Of a DNA stretch of 64,000 nucleotides, positions 38,561-47,411 are shown piece by piece. Numbering within the stretch: the stretch's first letter is position 1; every line of letters begins with the position of its first letter. A program made the translations under genes and the position numbers. The notes under the pieces are model-generated. The model was not told the origin of the DNA. It was given only the letters and a program-made list of their open reading frames with translations, and searched no databases. Source of the DNA: CAWFFV01 sp963814985. GTDB taxonomy: Bacteria > Chloroflexota > Ktedonobacteria > Ktedonobacterales > Ktedonobacteraceae. The stretch is taken from positions 5,958 through 69,957 of the forward strand of contig CAWFFV010000045.1 of assembly GCA_963814985.1 (NCBI GenBank). The letters run 5' to 3'.

Positions 38561-39541
38561 TTATTCTCCTGGACCTTCACCGCATCGCCGATAGCAGAGG
38601 CTTTCCGGGAGGGGGACCAGTGCGGCTTTTACCTCCTCCAATGTGGACAGAGGAACTGTAGACACTTCGATCAGTGGGGAGAATTTCGGCTGCTGAAGCG
38701 CTGCTGCAACGCGTTGCGCATAGCGAGGGTAGGAAACTGTCCAGCTATACAGTGCCTCCGAGAGGCCGCTTTGTCGTCTGGCTTCGTGCTCTGGACCCCA
38801 AAGGCCGTTCCATGCTGCACTATCCAAAGAGGCAACTATACCAGGGGCAACGGGTGAGCGGAGGAACTCTAACTTCGTACCCCATAAATGTAGAGGAATG
38901 TCTCCAATAATGGCACGCACTGTACTTATGATCTCATGAACCAGCATGGGATCACGCCCGCACAGGCTCCCAATGCCCACCCGGAACGCGCTCTCCTGTT
39001 GCTCCTGCTCTTCATCAGTGCAGCCCATGTCCAGGTAAGTTTCATGCATCTCATGAAGCAGAGGGGCCAGTGCCTGGGCATGCAGTGCATATTCTTCAGG
39101 ATGCCAACCTTGAAGAGTCGGGCACCACACAAGCGGAATGTGCTGGTAGCAGGACCAGAAAAGGTGGGCCATATCCGAGGTATAGCGTTGCCGTCGCTGC
39201 ACTTCCGTTATCCCTGGATACACAAGAGTTCCATCCTCGCTCAGGTTCACACAGCAAAGGTCAAATGTGGCAGCCCACAGCGGTCGCCATTTCAACAACC
39301 AGCTCACATAGTGGTCAGAAGAAAACCGATAGGTACCGCCCCAACGAAGCGTTGCCACCAGCCCTCCGCAATCAGCTCCCCTTGCTACGACGTGCGTCGG
39401 CAAGGGAGGAGTACGCAAGCGGTAAGCACCTTTTTTCCCCGATTGTGCCACCGTCCAACCGGCAGCAGAGACGAGCACGGGAACGGCTGGCATATATGGT
39501 CGAATTTCGTTGCGCGTGACGGTATAATACAAGTCCGTCAT
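38561..39541 (-). CDS. tRNA-guanine transglycosylase/DpdA-like protein
   Basis: 326 residues. N-terminal LYYTVTRNEIRPYMPAVPVL is a short strand-rich lead. The middle resembles a TGT-type TIM barrel: an Asp in VVARGADCGGLVATLRWG, DGTLVYPGITEVQRRQRYTS, VGIGSLCGRDPMLVHEIIST, IPLHLWGTKLEFLRSPVAPG and VASLDSAAWNGLWGPEHEAR. The order 'GxGS..., lH.wG...., SxDSxAW' is that of queuine tRNA-ribosyltransferase relatives, including the DpdA proteins that put 7-deazaguanines into DNA. No other dpd or queuosine gene is near. Substrate, tRNA or DNA, is open. Confidence 0.55.
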   Translation of the reverse strand: MTDLYYTVTRNEIRPYMPAVPVLVSAAGWTVAQSGKKGAYRLRTPPLPTHVVARGADCGGLVATLRWGGTYRFSSDHYVSWLLKWRPLWAATFDLCCVNLSEDGTLVYPGITEVQRRQRYTSDMAHLFWSCYQHIPLVWCPTLQGWHPEEYALHAQALAPLLHEMHETYLDMGCTDEEQEQQESAFRVGIGSLCGRDPMLVHEIISTVRAIIGDIPLHLWGTKLEFLRSPVAPGIVASLDSAAWNGLWGPEHEARRQSGLSEALYSWTVSYPRYAQRVAAALQQPKFSPLIEVSTVPLSTLEEVKAALVPLPESLCYRRCGEGPGE

Positions 39542-39783
39542 AGCCTCTTCCTTCTTTCAAAAAGATAAGAAATCAAGAATACAGGGATCGTCGATGGAAA
39601 TGATCTAGTAGGAGCTGCCGGAGCGTGGAAGTGCACATCAGTGGGTTGCTGACGAGAATCCACTGATGCATCGTCTCCGTGTTGTGTCACAACGCAAGGA
39701 ATCTCGCAAGCACACAACAGAAGTGCCAGGTGCATTTTGAACGCACTCAGCTCTCTCAGTCCGTTTATCATATCGAGTAGGCG

Positions 39784-40383
39784 TCAGGCTCCCATTTCTC
39801 GCAGCACTTGCCGTGGATCTCCTAACACCTTCACGCGGTTCTGGTCAGGTTGATAGCCACTGAGGATGTCCACCGCTTCCTCTTTCGTCCATCCTACGTC
39901 CAGCAGTCGTCGCCACTGGGCCAGAAACACTTTCTGTTTTCTAGCCCAGTCCCCAAACCACTCTTGATCATCGGGGTGTACAATGATTTCACTGGTCTCT
40001 TCCTGCTCATCCCAACCAATCTCAGCCAGATGGCGGCGTGCCGCACGCTCGACATCATCGCGTGACTTCCAATCAGCAAACATAGAAATGCCTACAGGTT
40101 CAGGACGGTCATGTATATGTCCATATACCCAATCGTTCCCATTGCGCCAGACGATAATGATCAGACCACGAAAGCACAGGCACAGAGGTTTGTAGCTATC
40201 GCGAAAACGCTCACGAATCTTCTCCAAACAAGCGGCATCGGCTGCCTCCTGCGTCGCGCCACGACCTGATACCATCCGTCCTCCCTTCACACCCCATTTG
40301 AATGCGGTACGAAATTGCTCTGGACCTGGCGCGTTTTTCTGCCGTTTCACACGCCCTCGATCAAACACATCAGTAATTTTCAT
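39784..40383 (-). CDS. Hypothetical protein
   Basis: 199 residues with a fair ribosome site (AAAGAGATAAATC). Basic N-terminus, then GRMVSGRGATQEAADAACLE and a strand-rich middle CLCFRGLIIIVWRNGNDWVY, then acidic helices and a C-terminal DILSGYQPDQNRVKVLG. No family recognised and no membrane segment. It lies in a minus-strand series of backbone genes, with nested stems (40414-40471) upstream. Confidence 0.6.
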   Translation of the reverse strand: MKITDVFDRGRVKRQKNAPGPEQFRTAFKWGVKGGRMVSGRGATQEAADAACLEKIRERFRDSYKPLCLCFRGLIIIVWRNGNDWVYGHIHDRPEPVGISMFADWKSRDDVERAARRHLAEIGWDEQEETSEIIVHPDDQEWFGDWARKQKVFLAQWRRLLDVGWTKEEAVDILSGYQPDQNRVKVLGDPRQVLREMGA

Positions 40384-40413
40384 GATTTATCTCTTTCTCG
40401 TGATTGTGTCTTA

Positions 40414-40471
40414 AGCTGGGCAAAAGAAAAGAATCTGGACCGTTTGCGATCCAGACTCTCGCGTCCCAGCT
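40414..40471 (-). terminator. Nested stem-loop upstream of the 39784-40383 gene
   Basis: Outer stem AGCTGGG/CCCAGCT (40414-40420 and 40465-40471), inner stem TCTGGA/TCCAGA (40434-40439 and 40450-40455). In the minus direction the inner stem is followed by TTCTTTTCTTTT. Weaker than the radC terminator. Confidence 0.5.
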
Positions 40472-40514
40472 CGTAATAACCTATTGATTTGTACTCTCTA
40501 GCCGTAGAATGCTC

Positions 40515-40883
40515 CTATTTACGCTCAGTTCTTTCCCGCTCGCGTATGTGTCGCTCAACACTCGCACGAAAAGCAGTTGGGTGGATCTTCCGTTGAAATT
40601 GTTGGTAGATGCCGTACATGTCCCTTGCCCTCTGCAGGTACCTGGCCTCCTCCTCGGTCAACGGTTGCTGCTGCGCTTCCTTTTCCAGGAGTGGTTGCAC
40701 TTCGGCAGTGATGGTCGCAAGTTTCGCATTGACTGGGGACAGCATTTCTGCCCACGTCAAGTTAAGCCACGTGCGGCACTGGTTTACCGCATTGATCTGA
40801 GCCTGACGCAAAGCCTCGTCTTGAACACGCTTTGCCTGGCGTTCCAATTTATCCAATAGTGTTGCAACTGTGTCTTTTTTCAT
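40515..40883 (-). CDS. Hypothetical helical protein
   Basis: 122 residues, start overlapping the upstream stop (ATGA), ribosome site AAAAGGAG. Almost all helix: VATLLDKLERQAKRVQDEAL and LLEKEAQQQPLTEEEARYLQ, ending in a charged tail RHIRERERTERK. Looks like a coiled-coil accessory protein. Translationally coupled to the gene before it. Confidence 0.6.
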   Translation of the reverse strand: MKKDTVATLLDKLERQAKRVQDEALRQAQINAVNQCRTWLNLTWAEMLSPVNAKLATITAEVQPLLEKEAQQQPLTEEEARYLQRARDMYGIYQQFQRKIHPTAFRASVERHIRERERTERK

Positions 40884-41503
40884 TCGCCTATCTCCTTTTC
40901 TGTTGTATTACTGGTCAATGCTTGTGCTGTTTTTAAATCCTTACCACCTGTTGTCTGGCCCGGTTCGAGCAGGTGCAACCAGCGTTTGGCTTGCGCTTGT
41001 GCTGATTGAGAGGAACAGGTCAGACATGGCTCTTCCAATGAGGACCCAGCACAAGTACAACCCTCGTCGAGTTCGAGCCAGTCAACCAAACACTTCGTGA
41101 GGAGGGCCAACGTCAATGCGAGATCCTGGGCTTCGGGGGAGGAGAGCAGCACAACCACATCTCCAAGCACGTTGTGTACCTGCTCCTGAACCTGCCTGAT
41201 ATCCTGGAGCGCCATGTCGATAGCTCGATCACAGCGTGCCACCTGCTCGGATGCTGCTTCTGTCCCATCATCGCTGCGTGCCTGCTCCAGATGACGCGTT
41301 GTTTCTGTGAATATGGCAAGTTGCTCGGAGAGCAGAGGCAGAATCGAAGTGCCTATCCGGCTATCGTTGCGAAGCGCCATCGCTCGTGTAACACTTTCTG
41401 TTACCTCAGGAAGTTCAAAGCAGTTCGGCGTCTCCCAGCTCCCCTCAATCAATTGCCACACAGCTCCCGACTGATCCCGGTCTTTGCGTTCAGTCGTATA
41501 CAT
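40880..41503 (-). CDS. Hypothetical protein with a cysteine cluster
   Basis: 207 residues from ATG 41503, preceded by AAGGAG. Helical middle part (LPLLSEQLAIFTETTRHLEQ, RCDRAIDMALQDIRQVQEQV) and a C-terminal cysteine group DEGCTCAGSSLEEPCLTCSS that may bind a metal. No family recognised. Lies between the sliding clamp gene and a coupled small gene. A GTGGGG/CCCCAC stem is found at about 41533-41578, upstream. Confidence 0.6.
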   Translation of the reverse strand: MYTTERKDRDQSGAVWQLIEGSWETPNCFELPEVTESVTRAMALRNDSRIGTSILPLLSEQLAIFTETTRHLEQARSDDGTEAASEQVARCDRAIDMALQDIRQVQEQVHNVLGDVVVLLSSPEAQDLALTLALLTKCLVDWLELDEGCTCAGSSLEEPCLTCSSQSAQAQAKRWLHLLEPGQTTGGKDLKTAQALTSNTTEKEIGE

Positions 41504-41608
41504 GAGTTTTTCTCCTTGTTCTGTATGATGATGTGGGGAACTGCCAGACTGACGGCACTGACAACTGACGGCCCCACCTATTCGATGTAGATCCAACCAT
41601 CACAGCAA

Positions 41609-42847
41609 CTACGCTGTGGGTGTCTTTCTCTCCTGCGCAGACATCACCATGCTGGTATACTGCACCTCGCTCATCGGCTTGAGCACACCGGGCTTGCCCA
41701 ATTCAATGACCGAGAAGATGACCTGCGGCGTCTCAATGCGCTCAAGCGCTTCCACCAGGTAGCGCACAGGAAAGATGAGATGGCGCTTGGGTCCCGTCAC
41801 TTCGGCGGTCACCGTACTGATGTGATTGCCCATATCGGCATCGTCGGCCTCTACCATGAGCGATCCAACAGTGGAACCATTGCCGGACGGATTGAACGTC
41901 ACGCGGGCCGTCTTGAACTCGTCCCTGGCGAAGAGCGAGGCACGTCCCACCGCTGCGACAAACTGCCTGGTTTCAATAACGGCGCGGGTCGCAAAGTCTC
42001 TGGGAATGGAGCGCTGATATGGAGGGTAGGTGCCAGAGATGAGCCGTGACACGAAGTTGATGCGTTCCCCCTGTTCGCAGTGAAACACGACCTGATTTTG
42101 CTGCGGCGTCACCACGACCTGCACCTCTCCCTGCATGGGAAGAACACGTGCCAGTTCCATTAAGTTACGGGCTGGCACCAGTACGGGAGGCAATGGCTCA
42201 CCAGTTCCCGGCAACGGGGCAATCCGCTCGGCGAGACGGAAGGTATTCGCCGCCGCAAATGTCAGCGTTCCCCCTCCGATCTGCATGAAGACCGCTGTCA
42301 ACACAGGTTTTAAATCATTGGTATCGGCTGCAAAAGCGACCTGTTCGACCATTCTCTTGAGTAGACCTGCCTCAACGATGCAGGGCGTTCCCTGCTGATT
42401 TTCCTCAATGCCTGGTATGATTGGGAACTCTCTGGGATCTTGCCCACGAATGTTGGAGACGCTGCCAGCGCATTGCATATGCAGTGTCTGCGATCCCTTC
42501 GCAATGGAGAGCGTCATCGTCCCCTTCGGCATCAGGCTCACCATTTTTGTCAACAACTCGGCAGGTATGGCAGTCGTTCCCTCTCCTTCAATCTGGGCAT
42601 CAACCCAGACCTGAATGCCAATCTCCAGATTTGTGGACGAGATGCGTAGCCGCCCTTGATCTGTCGAAAGCAGAATGCATGCGAGGATAGGTTTCGTGCT
42701 ATGCGCCAGTACGGCCCGGCTCACCATCGATAACCCATGCGCGAGATCGGATTGCTTGCATGTGAGCTTGAGGGCAGTATCGTCCAGTGTGACAGAAGAG
42801 GTCAGTGGAATAGCGGTGATCGAAGGAACGAATGGTGCGATAGTCAT
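41609..42847 (-). CDS. dnaN: DNA polymerase III sliding clamp (beta subunit)
   Basis: 412 residues from ATG 42847 with AAAGGACAG upstream; an earlier ATG at 42946 lies upstream of a stem-loop and is unlikely. Three clamp domains are visible: KLTCKQSDLAHGLSMVSRAV, IVEAGLLKRMVEQVAFAADT with SVSNIRGQDPREFPIIPGIE, and RQFVAAVGRASLFARDEFKT with PVRYLVEALERIETPQVIFS. The end VQYTSMVMSAQERKTPTA replaces the usual YLVMPMRL. A clamp encoded on an element suggests that it replicates with its own processivity factor or outcompetes the host's. Confidence 0.88.
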   Translation of the reverse strand: MTIAPFVPSITAIPLTSSVTLDDTALKLTCKQSDLAHGLSMVSRAVLAHSTKPILACILLSTDQGRLRISSTNLEIGIQVWVDAQIEGEGTTAIPAELLTKMVSLMPKGTMTLSIAKGSQTLHMQCAGSVSNIRGQDPREFPIIPGIEENQQGTPCIVEAGLLKRMVEQVAFAADTNDLKPVLTAVFMQIGGGTLTFAAANTFRLAERIAPLPGTGEPLPPVLVPARNLMELARVLPMQGEVQVVVTPQQNQVVFHCEQGERINFVSRLISGTYPPYQRSIPRDFATRAVIETRQFVAAVGRASLFARDEFKTARVTFNPSGNGSTVGSLMVEADDADMGNHISTVTAEVTGPKRHLIFPVRYLVEALERIETPQVIFSVIELGKPGVLKPMSEVQYTSMVMSAQERKTPTA

Positions 42848-42889
42848 GATAGGGACTGTCCTTTCTTGATAAAAACACAAAACAGGAAA

Positions 42890-42914
42890 TGCCAGCACAG
42901 GGTACGTGCTGGCA
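42890..42914 (-). terminator. Stem-loop upstream of dnaN
   Basis: Perfect 9 bp stem TGCCAGCAC/GTGCTGGCA with a 7-base loop; minus-strand continuation TTTCCTGTTTTGTGTTTTT. It lies between the ThiF gene and the dnaN ribosome site. Confidence 0.6.
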
Positions 42915-43056
42915 AACGTTGCTATACAAAGTTGGCCCATGTGCAAACAGCAGCATCAGGCACTTGCGGACATGCAGGTAAGAGCAGTAATCAGGCGCGT
43001 CGTCTGCCGGGATCGTACATACAAGAAAAATGATGGTGGTGAGTCGTCTGGTTTGT

Positions 43057-43932
43057 TTAGCGGGGACGGAAAAACGATGGCTTGCAACCAAGCACTCTTG
43101 CGAGTGCCTCCGGCGTGGTGTAGTGGGATCTCTTTGTTCCAGCGGGCAAGTCAAGGTAGGTCGCGAACTTCTTCAAGTTCCCAGTGATGAGGAGCCGGTA
43201 GAGGTAATCAGCCCCCTCTATTGCCATTGCCGCATTGATTGTCATTGACTGGGCATTAGCGGCCAGCAGCTCTGCGCAGGAGAGGCGCTGATCTGCACGC
43301 TCCTCTGGTCGTGGTTCACGTAAGTTGGGTTCTTGCAGGAGTGGTGATGGAAGCAAGCTACAACGTGGCAACGCTCCGAGGGCGAACGCGGATGTGAGCG
43401 TCTGTACATTGGTTGTGCTTCCGAGCAGCACTTGCCCGTAATCCAGGCCGTTGCCCAGGTCAAGCCACCAGATACGCGAAACACCTATGCTATTGTTGTA
43501 CGAAGGCCGCTCGTTTTTTTGCAGGGCAGTATGAAGGGCAATGCGTGCAGTCGCGTTGTCAACGCAACCCACCAGAACGGTGAGTGTATTCCAATCCGCA
43601 ACCGCCATATCCGGCGAGAACGCGGAGGGAATGCATCCGATCTCTATGCCGAAATCTCGTGTATAGCGTTCAGCCAGGGCTTCAGCCTTATATCTCCCGA
43701 TCTCGGCAGGGCAGAAGTTTTGCCGTGGGATATTTCCGGCTTCGATGGTGTCCGGATCGATAAATGTCAGCGAGGCATCTTTTCCTGCATTACGCAGTAA
43801 GACAATCATGCACGCCACATGCCGGGCCAGGAAGCTTCCTGTTCCCCCTAATCCGATCAGCACGATCTTGAGATGCTCTGTCTGAAAAGGGAGAACTGGT
43901 AACGCCTGAGCATAGCCCAGATCAAGCTCCAT
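43057..43932 (-). CDS. PRTRC-type ThiF/E1-like protein
   Basis: 291 residues; ATG at 43932 lies 9 bases after GGAGG and overlaps the upstream JAB gene. Nucleotide-binding loop IVLIGLGGTGSFLARHVACM (24-43), LTFIDPDTIEAGNIPRQNF (Asp59, Asn67, Arg70), LTVLVGCVDNATARIALHTA, and a C-terminal EERADQRLSCAELLAANAQS with a cysteine that may form the thioester. ThiF proteins with this C-terminal block are the hallmark of the ParB-related, ThiF-related cassette on plasmids. It should activate protein C encoded upstream. Confidence 0.82.
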   Translation of the reverse strand: MELDLGYAQALPVLPFQTEHLKIVLIGLGGTGSFLARHVACMIVLLRNAGKDASLTFIDPDTIEAGNIPRQNFCPAEIGRYKAEALAERYTRDFGIEIGCIPSAFSPDMAVADWNTLTVLVGCVDNATARIALHTALQKNERPSYNNSIGVSRIWWLDLGNGLDYGQVLLGSTTNVQTLTSAFALGALPRCSLLPSPLLQEPNLREPRPEERADQRLSCAELLAANAQSMTINAAMAIEGADYLYRLLITGNLKKFATYLDLPAGTKRSHYTTPEALARVLGCKPSFFRPR

Positions 43933-44623
43933 AGGACGCATCCTCCATTCTTTCGATGTTGTGTTGTGGCCCAGCGTCGCGCAACCGGTCTCGCACGACA
44001 CAATCCGTGATGCCCCAGGGTAGCGAGAGCACCATTGATGCAGGGATCTCCCAGAAATGTCCGTAAATGCCGATCCGCATGCGGAATCTCTGGGATGTCG
44101 CCGAACTTCGTCCTACGACACCATACAACCGGAAGCCTTGTTCGTCTGCCGTATCGGTCCTGGAGAAAAAAGCGGACATCTTATTATGGCTATGGATTTC
44201 CATCAGCGTATTGGCGTAGAGCGAGGGATCAAGCGCCTCTACGACAGGTGAGACACGCATAGCCTGCTGATCCTGGAGCGGAACGGTCAACTGCCAGCCT
44301 CGTCGGGTGTCCCAGGTGAGATAGAACAGGATCTCCAGGAGATCACCGTCTGGTGTACGAGCCTCGTACGCAAGCCTGAGCATCTCGGATACCAGCCAGA
44401 CATCAACTGGTGGGTAGGTCAGGTGCACATAGGGTTCGATCGGGTAGAGTCCGCTGATAGCGCAGGGAGCCACCGGGATAAGCGCCTCCAGCCCTTCTCG
44501 CCTGGCCCACGCGAAGACGCCATTCTGTGCGATCACGTAGCCACGCGGCCAGGGAATTGGTGGCAGCACCGGTTGCTCCATGAGCATATGCCCGACCAGT
44601 TTTAAAGAAGGGATTCTCATCAT
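43922..44623 (-). CDS. PRTRC protein A (JAB/JAMM-domain protein)
   Basis: 233 residues. The metal site matches the JAMM consensus H-x-H-x7-S-x2-D exactly: MEIHSHNKMSAFFSRTDTAD (His144, His146, Ser154, Asp157), followed by EQGFRLYGVVGRSSATSQRF. The N-terminal 90 residues (GYVIAQNGVFAWARREGLEA) are specific to the PRTRC A family. Overlaps the ThiF gene by 11 bases. Presumed to process or remove the ubiquitin-like protein C. Confidence 0.82.
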   Translation of the reverse strand: MMRIPSLKLVGHMLMEQPVLPPIPWPRGYVIAQNGVFAWARREGLEALIPVAPCAISGLYPIEPYVHLTYPPVDVWLVSEMLRLAYEARTPDGDLLEILFYLTWDTRRGWQLTVPLQDQQAMRVSPVVEALDPSLYANTLMEIHSHNKMSAFFSRTDTADEQGFRLYGVVGRSSATSQRFRMRIGIYGHFWEIPASMVLSLPWGITDCVVRDRLRDAGPQHNIERMEDASYGA

Positions 44624-44659
44624 TCGCTTCCTCTCTTGAGTAAGTAGTGGTCAACAACG

Positions 44660-45400
44660 TCATTGAGGGTGCGCAGTTCTTTGCTTCGCGTCAAGTACCG
44701 CTGGCCGCCGATATATGGCGTCAGGTCCTGTACCGGATAGTGACTTTGCATTAGATTGTGCCAGAGCAACCAGTTGACGTCGCACATCCTCGGCGAAGGC
44801 TTGTGATTTTCCGTGTGCCATATCTGCGTTAAATGGGGAGTCGATAAAGAGCCGCCAGACCTCGTCGAGAGTCTTGCACCCCGCCATCGGTGGGCGGTTG
44901 CTGCCAAAGCAGATATGCCCGTCGGGATAGACATTGGGAAATGGGGCATGAAAGAGTTGTGCCGACGGATCGCAGGTTCTTTCTTGCAGTGCCCAGACAT
45001 AATAGGTTGAGTTTACTCCCGCAAACACCAAAGCTGGCAGCATGGGCGCAACGATCAGGGGTTCGGCGGAATTCTGTGTCGAGAGGCGGATTTCCTGCTT
45101 GCCTGGCGGAATGAATTTCACGATAAAGGTGCCCGCTGGCCCGCTTCCCCAACGTACCACGCCCTCCGGTAGCCACCCACTGTCCACCGACTCCTCAACA
45201 AAGGCTGCTCGTAATGTCTGAGTAGAGACGCCTTTGCAGACGACCTCCGCGCCGCGATGATGGTACAGTATGTATTGCCCTCGCGTGAAGAGCAGAGCTG
45301 CCTCATACTGAGCATGCTCGGCCAGGTGCCTGATGAGCGCACTCGCCGCAGACTCTTTGCACTCGGTTTCCTCTAGTTCGTTATCTGCGATCTGTTCCAT
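44660..45400 (-). CDS. PRTRC protein B (E2-like)
   Basis: 246 residues from ATG 45400 (AAAGG upstream). The C-terminal half contains an E2-like core: LPALVFAGVNSTYYVWALQE, then LFHAPFPNVYPDGHICFGSN with Cys164 at the position of the conjugating cysteine after an N-x-Y-x-D-G turn. FIDSPFNADMAHGK follows. PRTRC B proteins are described as E2-like. The start overlaps the end of the upstream gene. Confidence 0.78.
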   Translation of the reverse strand: MEQIADNELEETECKESAASALIRHLAEHAQYEAALLFTRGQYILYHHRGAEVVCKGVSTQTLRAAFVEESVDSGWLPEGVVRWGSGPAGTFIVKFIPPGKQEIRLSTQNSAEPLIVAPMLPALVFAGVNSTYYVWALQERTCDPSAQLFHAPFPNVYPDGHICFGSNRPPMAGCKTLDEVWRLFIDSPFNADMAHGKSQAFAEDVRRQLVALAQSNAKSLSGTGPDAIYRRPAVLDAKQRTAHPQ

Positions 45401-46146
45401 AAGTCTATTACCTTTCTCAAATGCTGCAGATCGGCAGCGAGCCATTTCGCCAGCACGTCGGTCTGTTCAGTCATGATTTGTGCCTCTGTCCAGTGCCGGG
45501 CGAGCAGGGCAACATCCTCCAGATCCCAGAACATGTCCTCGCACAGTATCTCGTCTGTGGGATCAAGAAACGCGTTCCCGGTCGAATGGTCGATCATGCG
45601 CATCGCCGTTGGCAGATAACGTAGTGGCTCCTCTTCTGACTGGCAGAGTTCGTCCATTTGGTCCAGCGAAACGCTCCCCGTACGCCTGACCTGACCCAGT
45701 ATCTCCAGGACCTCAGTCCCAAGTTCCTCCACACCTACCTCATCGCAGGGTTCAACAAGCAGGAGCAGCATCTGCCATCCTGGCTCGAAGTCTGAGAATG
45801 GACGCTCCCAGCGGTCGATCCCATAGGCATAGAGCGGGATCGTTGAGAGTCGCTCGCCCTCGTCTGCACACATCAGAAGATGGTCAAGAGCAAACGGGAA
45901 GAGCTTGTCGTCGATGAACTTGATACAGTTGAGTTCCACCTCGCTGTACGTGTTCTTATCTTCTGGTAGCAGTTTGTCTTGATCCTTTGTCCAATCGGTG
46001 GGAAGTTTCGTCGGGAAGTATTTCTGGTGGATTGCTAGCAACTGGATCGTTTCCCAACGCTGACGCAGATAGGTATCCGCGTCATGATAGTTGGTTGGGA
46101 GTTGATAGCGGTACAAACGCTGCAACGATGTAATATCGTAGGGCAT
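45373..46146 (-). CDS. Hypothetical protein in the PRTRC F position
   Basis: 257 residues from ATG 46146 with GAAGGAC upstream. Helix-rich, acidic: RYQLPTNYHDADTYLRQRWE, LDHLLMCADEGERLSTIPLY, FEPGWQMLLLLVEPCDEVGV. It lies between proteins C and B, where PRTRC cassettes carry protein F, but I cannot show sequence membership. A GCCCCAGG/CCTGGGGC stem lies just upstream (around 46204-46243). Confidence 0.5.
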   Translation of the reverse strand: MPYDITSLQRLYRYQLPTNYHDADTYLRQRWETIQLLAIHQKYFPTKLPTDWTKDQDKLLPEDKNTYSEVELNCIKFIDDKLFPFALDHLLMCADEGERLSTIPLYAYGIDRWERPFSDFEPGWQMLLLLVEPCDEVGVEELGTEVLEILGQVRRTGSVSLDQMDELCQSEEEPLRYLPTAMRMIDHSTGNAFLDPTDEILCEDMFWDLEDVALLARHWTEAQIMTEQTDVLAKWLAADLQHLRKVIDLWNRSQITN

Positions 46147-46256
46147 ATGTGTATGTCCTTCTTTGCTTGCGAGATTGGCAGCTATGACATAGCCCCAGGA
46201 TGAGTGTGTCAACGCCATCTCCCTGGGGCCAACTCTGTCATAGCATCTTTGGTTGT

Positions 46257-46710
46257 TTAGAGGCCATGCGGGACATCGGAACCGACGACGGCAGGAGCAG
46301 CAGTGAGCACACGCAACGCTTCCATGATGTGGCGCTCTTCCGCCACACCACACTTGATCGCCTCATCGATACGTGGCTGGATCGCGAGTAGCACTGATAA
46401 GTCGAGCACCCTCCGTGCCTCCAGCATATGCATCTCGCAGGCCAGTTCCATTGCCGGATTGATCGATGGAGAAGCATCCAACAGCAGTTGCAGCACTCGC
46501 GTGTGCCCCTTTGGGTCCTGGTTGTTTCACCAGCGTGATATAGGGCTGATTGTTGCGCGTTTCGCGCTGAAACACGGCTCCGGCAGCGATCTCGAAATTG
46601 GGGCGTAGAGCGTCACGCAGGAGTTGGTCGCTCTCCTGGATTGTTGCCCCTCCATTCGCGATAGCATCATCGATCTGGTATTCCTGGCCTTCGATTTTGA
46701 GAGTTGCCAT
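46257..46710 (-). CDS. PRTRC protein C (ubiquitin-like) with a possible frameshifted extension
   Basis: The first 68 residues (MATLKIEGQEYQIDDAIANG to LVKQPGPKG) match the small ubiquitin-like PRTRC C protein, including the P-G-x-K-G end. Read straight on, the frame continues to a stop at 46363 with a low-quality tail. One base less in the C4 run at 46506-46509 gives instead HTRVLQLLLDASPSINPAME and a helical end AEERHIMEALRVLTAAPAVV to 46257. So either the Ubl carries an 80-residue helical extension or a separate gene has been fused by an indel. It is the putative modifier for the ThiF/B/A enzymes. Confidence 0.65.
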
Positions 46711-46756
46711 AGATATTTTTGTCCTTTCTGTGGTATCTCTTTGTTTTGTATTGATC

Positions 46757-47318
46757 TTACAGGTCGTCGAATAGCCCACCGAGCACGAGTCCCTCTTTTG
46801 GCAGTGGGGTTGCAGTTGTTGGGACTGGTGGCGGAGAACTGGCGGACGTGGTTGAAGAAACGATCTTTTTCTGCTTTCCGGCATCTCTTGCCAGAGGCTG
46901 TGCAGGTTTCTGCGTTATTCTGGTCCCAGTAGCCACCTTTTTCCCAGCGTACTGAACGTGTCGTTGTTTGCGCGCCGGGAGGTCTTGCTGCAAAGCTTCC
47001 AGTAACGAAGTAAGTGCTGGTGGTAAAGGACCCCCCAACTCATCCTCAGAGGAAAGTAAACGGTACAGGGGCAGATCTTCTTTGTTCGCTGTCCCATTCT
47101 GGACACTCAACAGGACGGGCTCTACTGCCATCCACCTGACGCTGTGGGCGTAACTGTATCACGATCATGACTGTGCATTTCTGATACTCATAGAGATCTT
47201 CTGGCGGTGTCGGGGCACGAGCCGGAGAGAGCGCGGATACTTGTGTCACTGACTTCGTGACTTCTGCTGGAATGTCTGCCTGAGCACCATTTGGCGTACT
47301 TGCAGATGAAGATTGCAC
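46757..47318 (-). pseudogene. Hypothetical protein in the PRTRC E position (one frameshift)
   Basis: Starts at GTG 47318 behind AGGAGG. The first frame gives ARAPTPPEDLYEYQKCTVMI and VIQLRPQRQVDGS; the frame shifts near 47110 and continues EPVLLSVQNGTANKEDLPLY, LSSEDELGGPLPPALTSLLE and a proline/serine-rich tail ending LVLGGLFDDL. Total about 185 residues. It lies directly upstream of protein C, where protein E is usually found, but sequence identity to that family is not established. Confidence 0.55.
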
Positions 47319-47411
47319 TATTCTACCTCCTTTTCATAAGGTATGCATCTGCGACATGCTGGAGGAGCGGCGTGTTGTATGTAAAAGCGCATTCTTTCCA
47401 TCTTCCTGTTA

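Noticed and set aside
38191..38580. 129-codon minus-strand open frame upstream of radC
   Set aside because: No ribosome site, low-complexity random-looking translation, and it would run through the strong stem-loop region; judged non-coding.
39538..39771. 77-codon minus-strand frame before the TGT-like gene
   Set aside because: Overlaps no signal for translation and has a composition unlike the neighbouring genes; left as intergenic.
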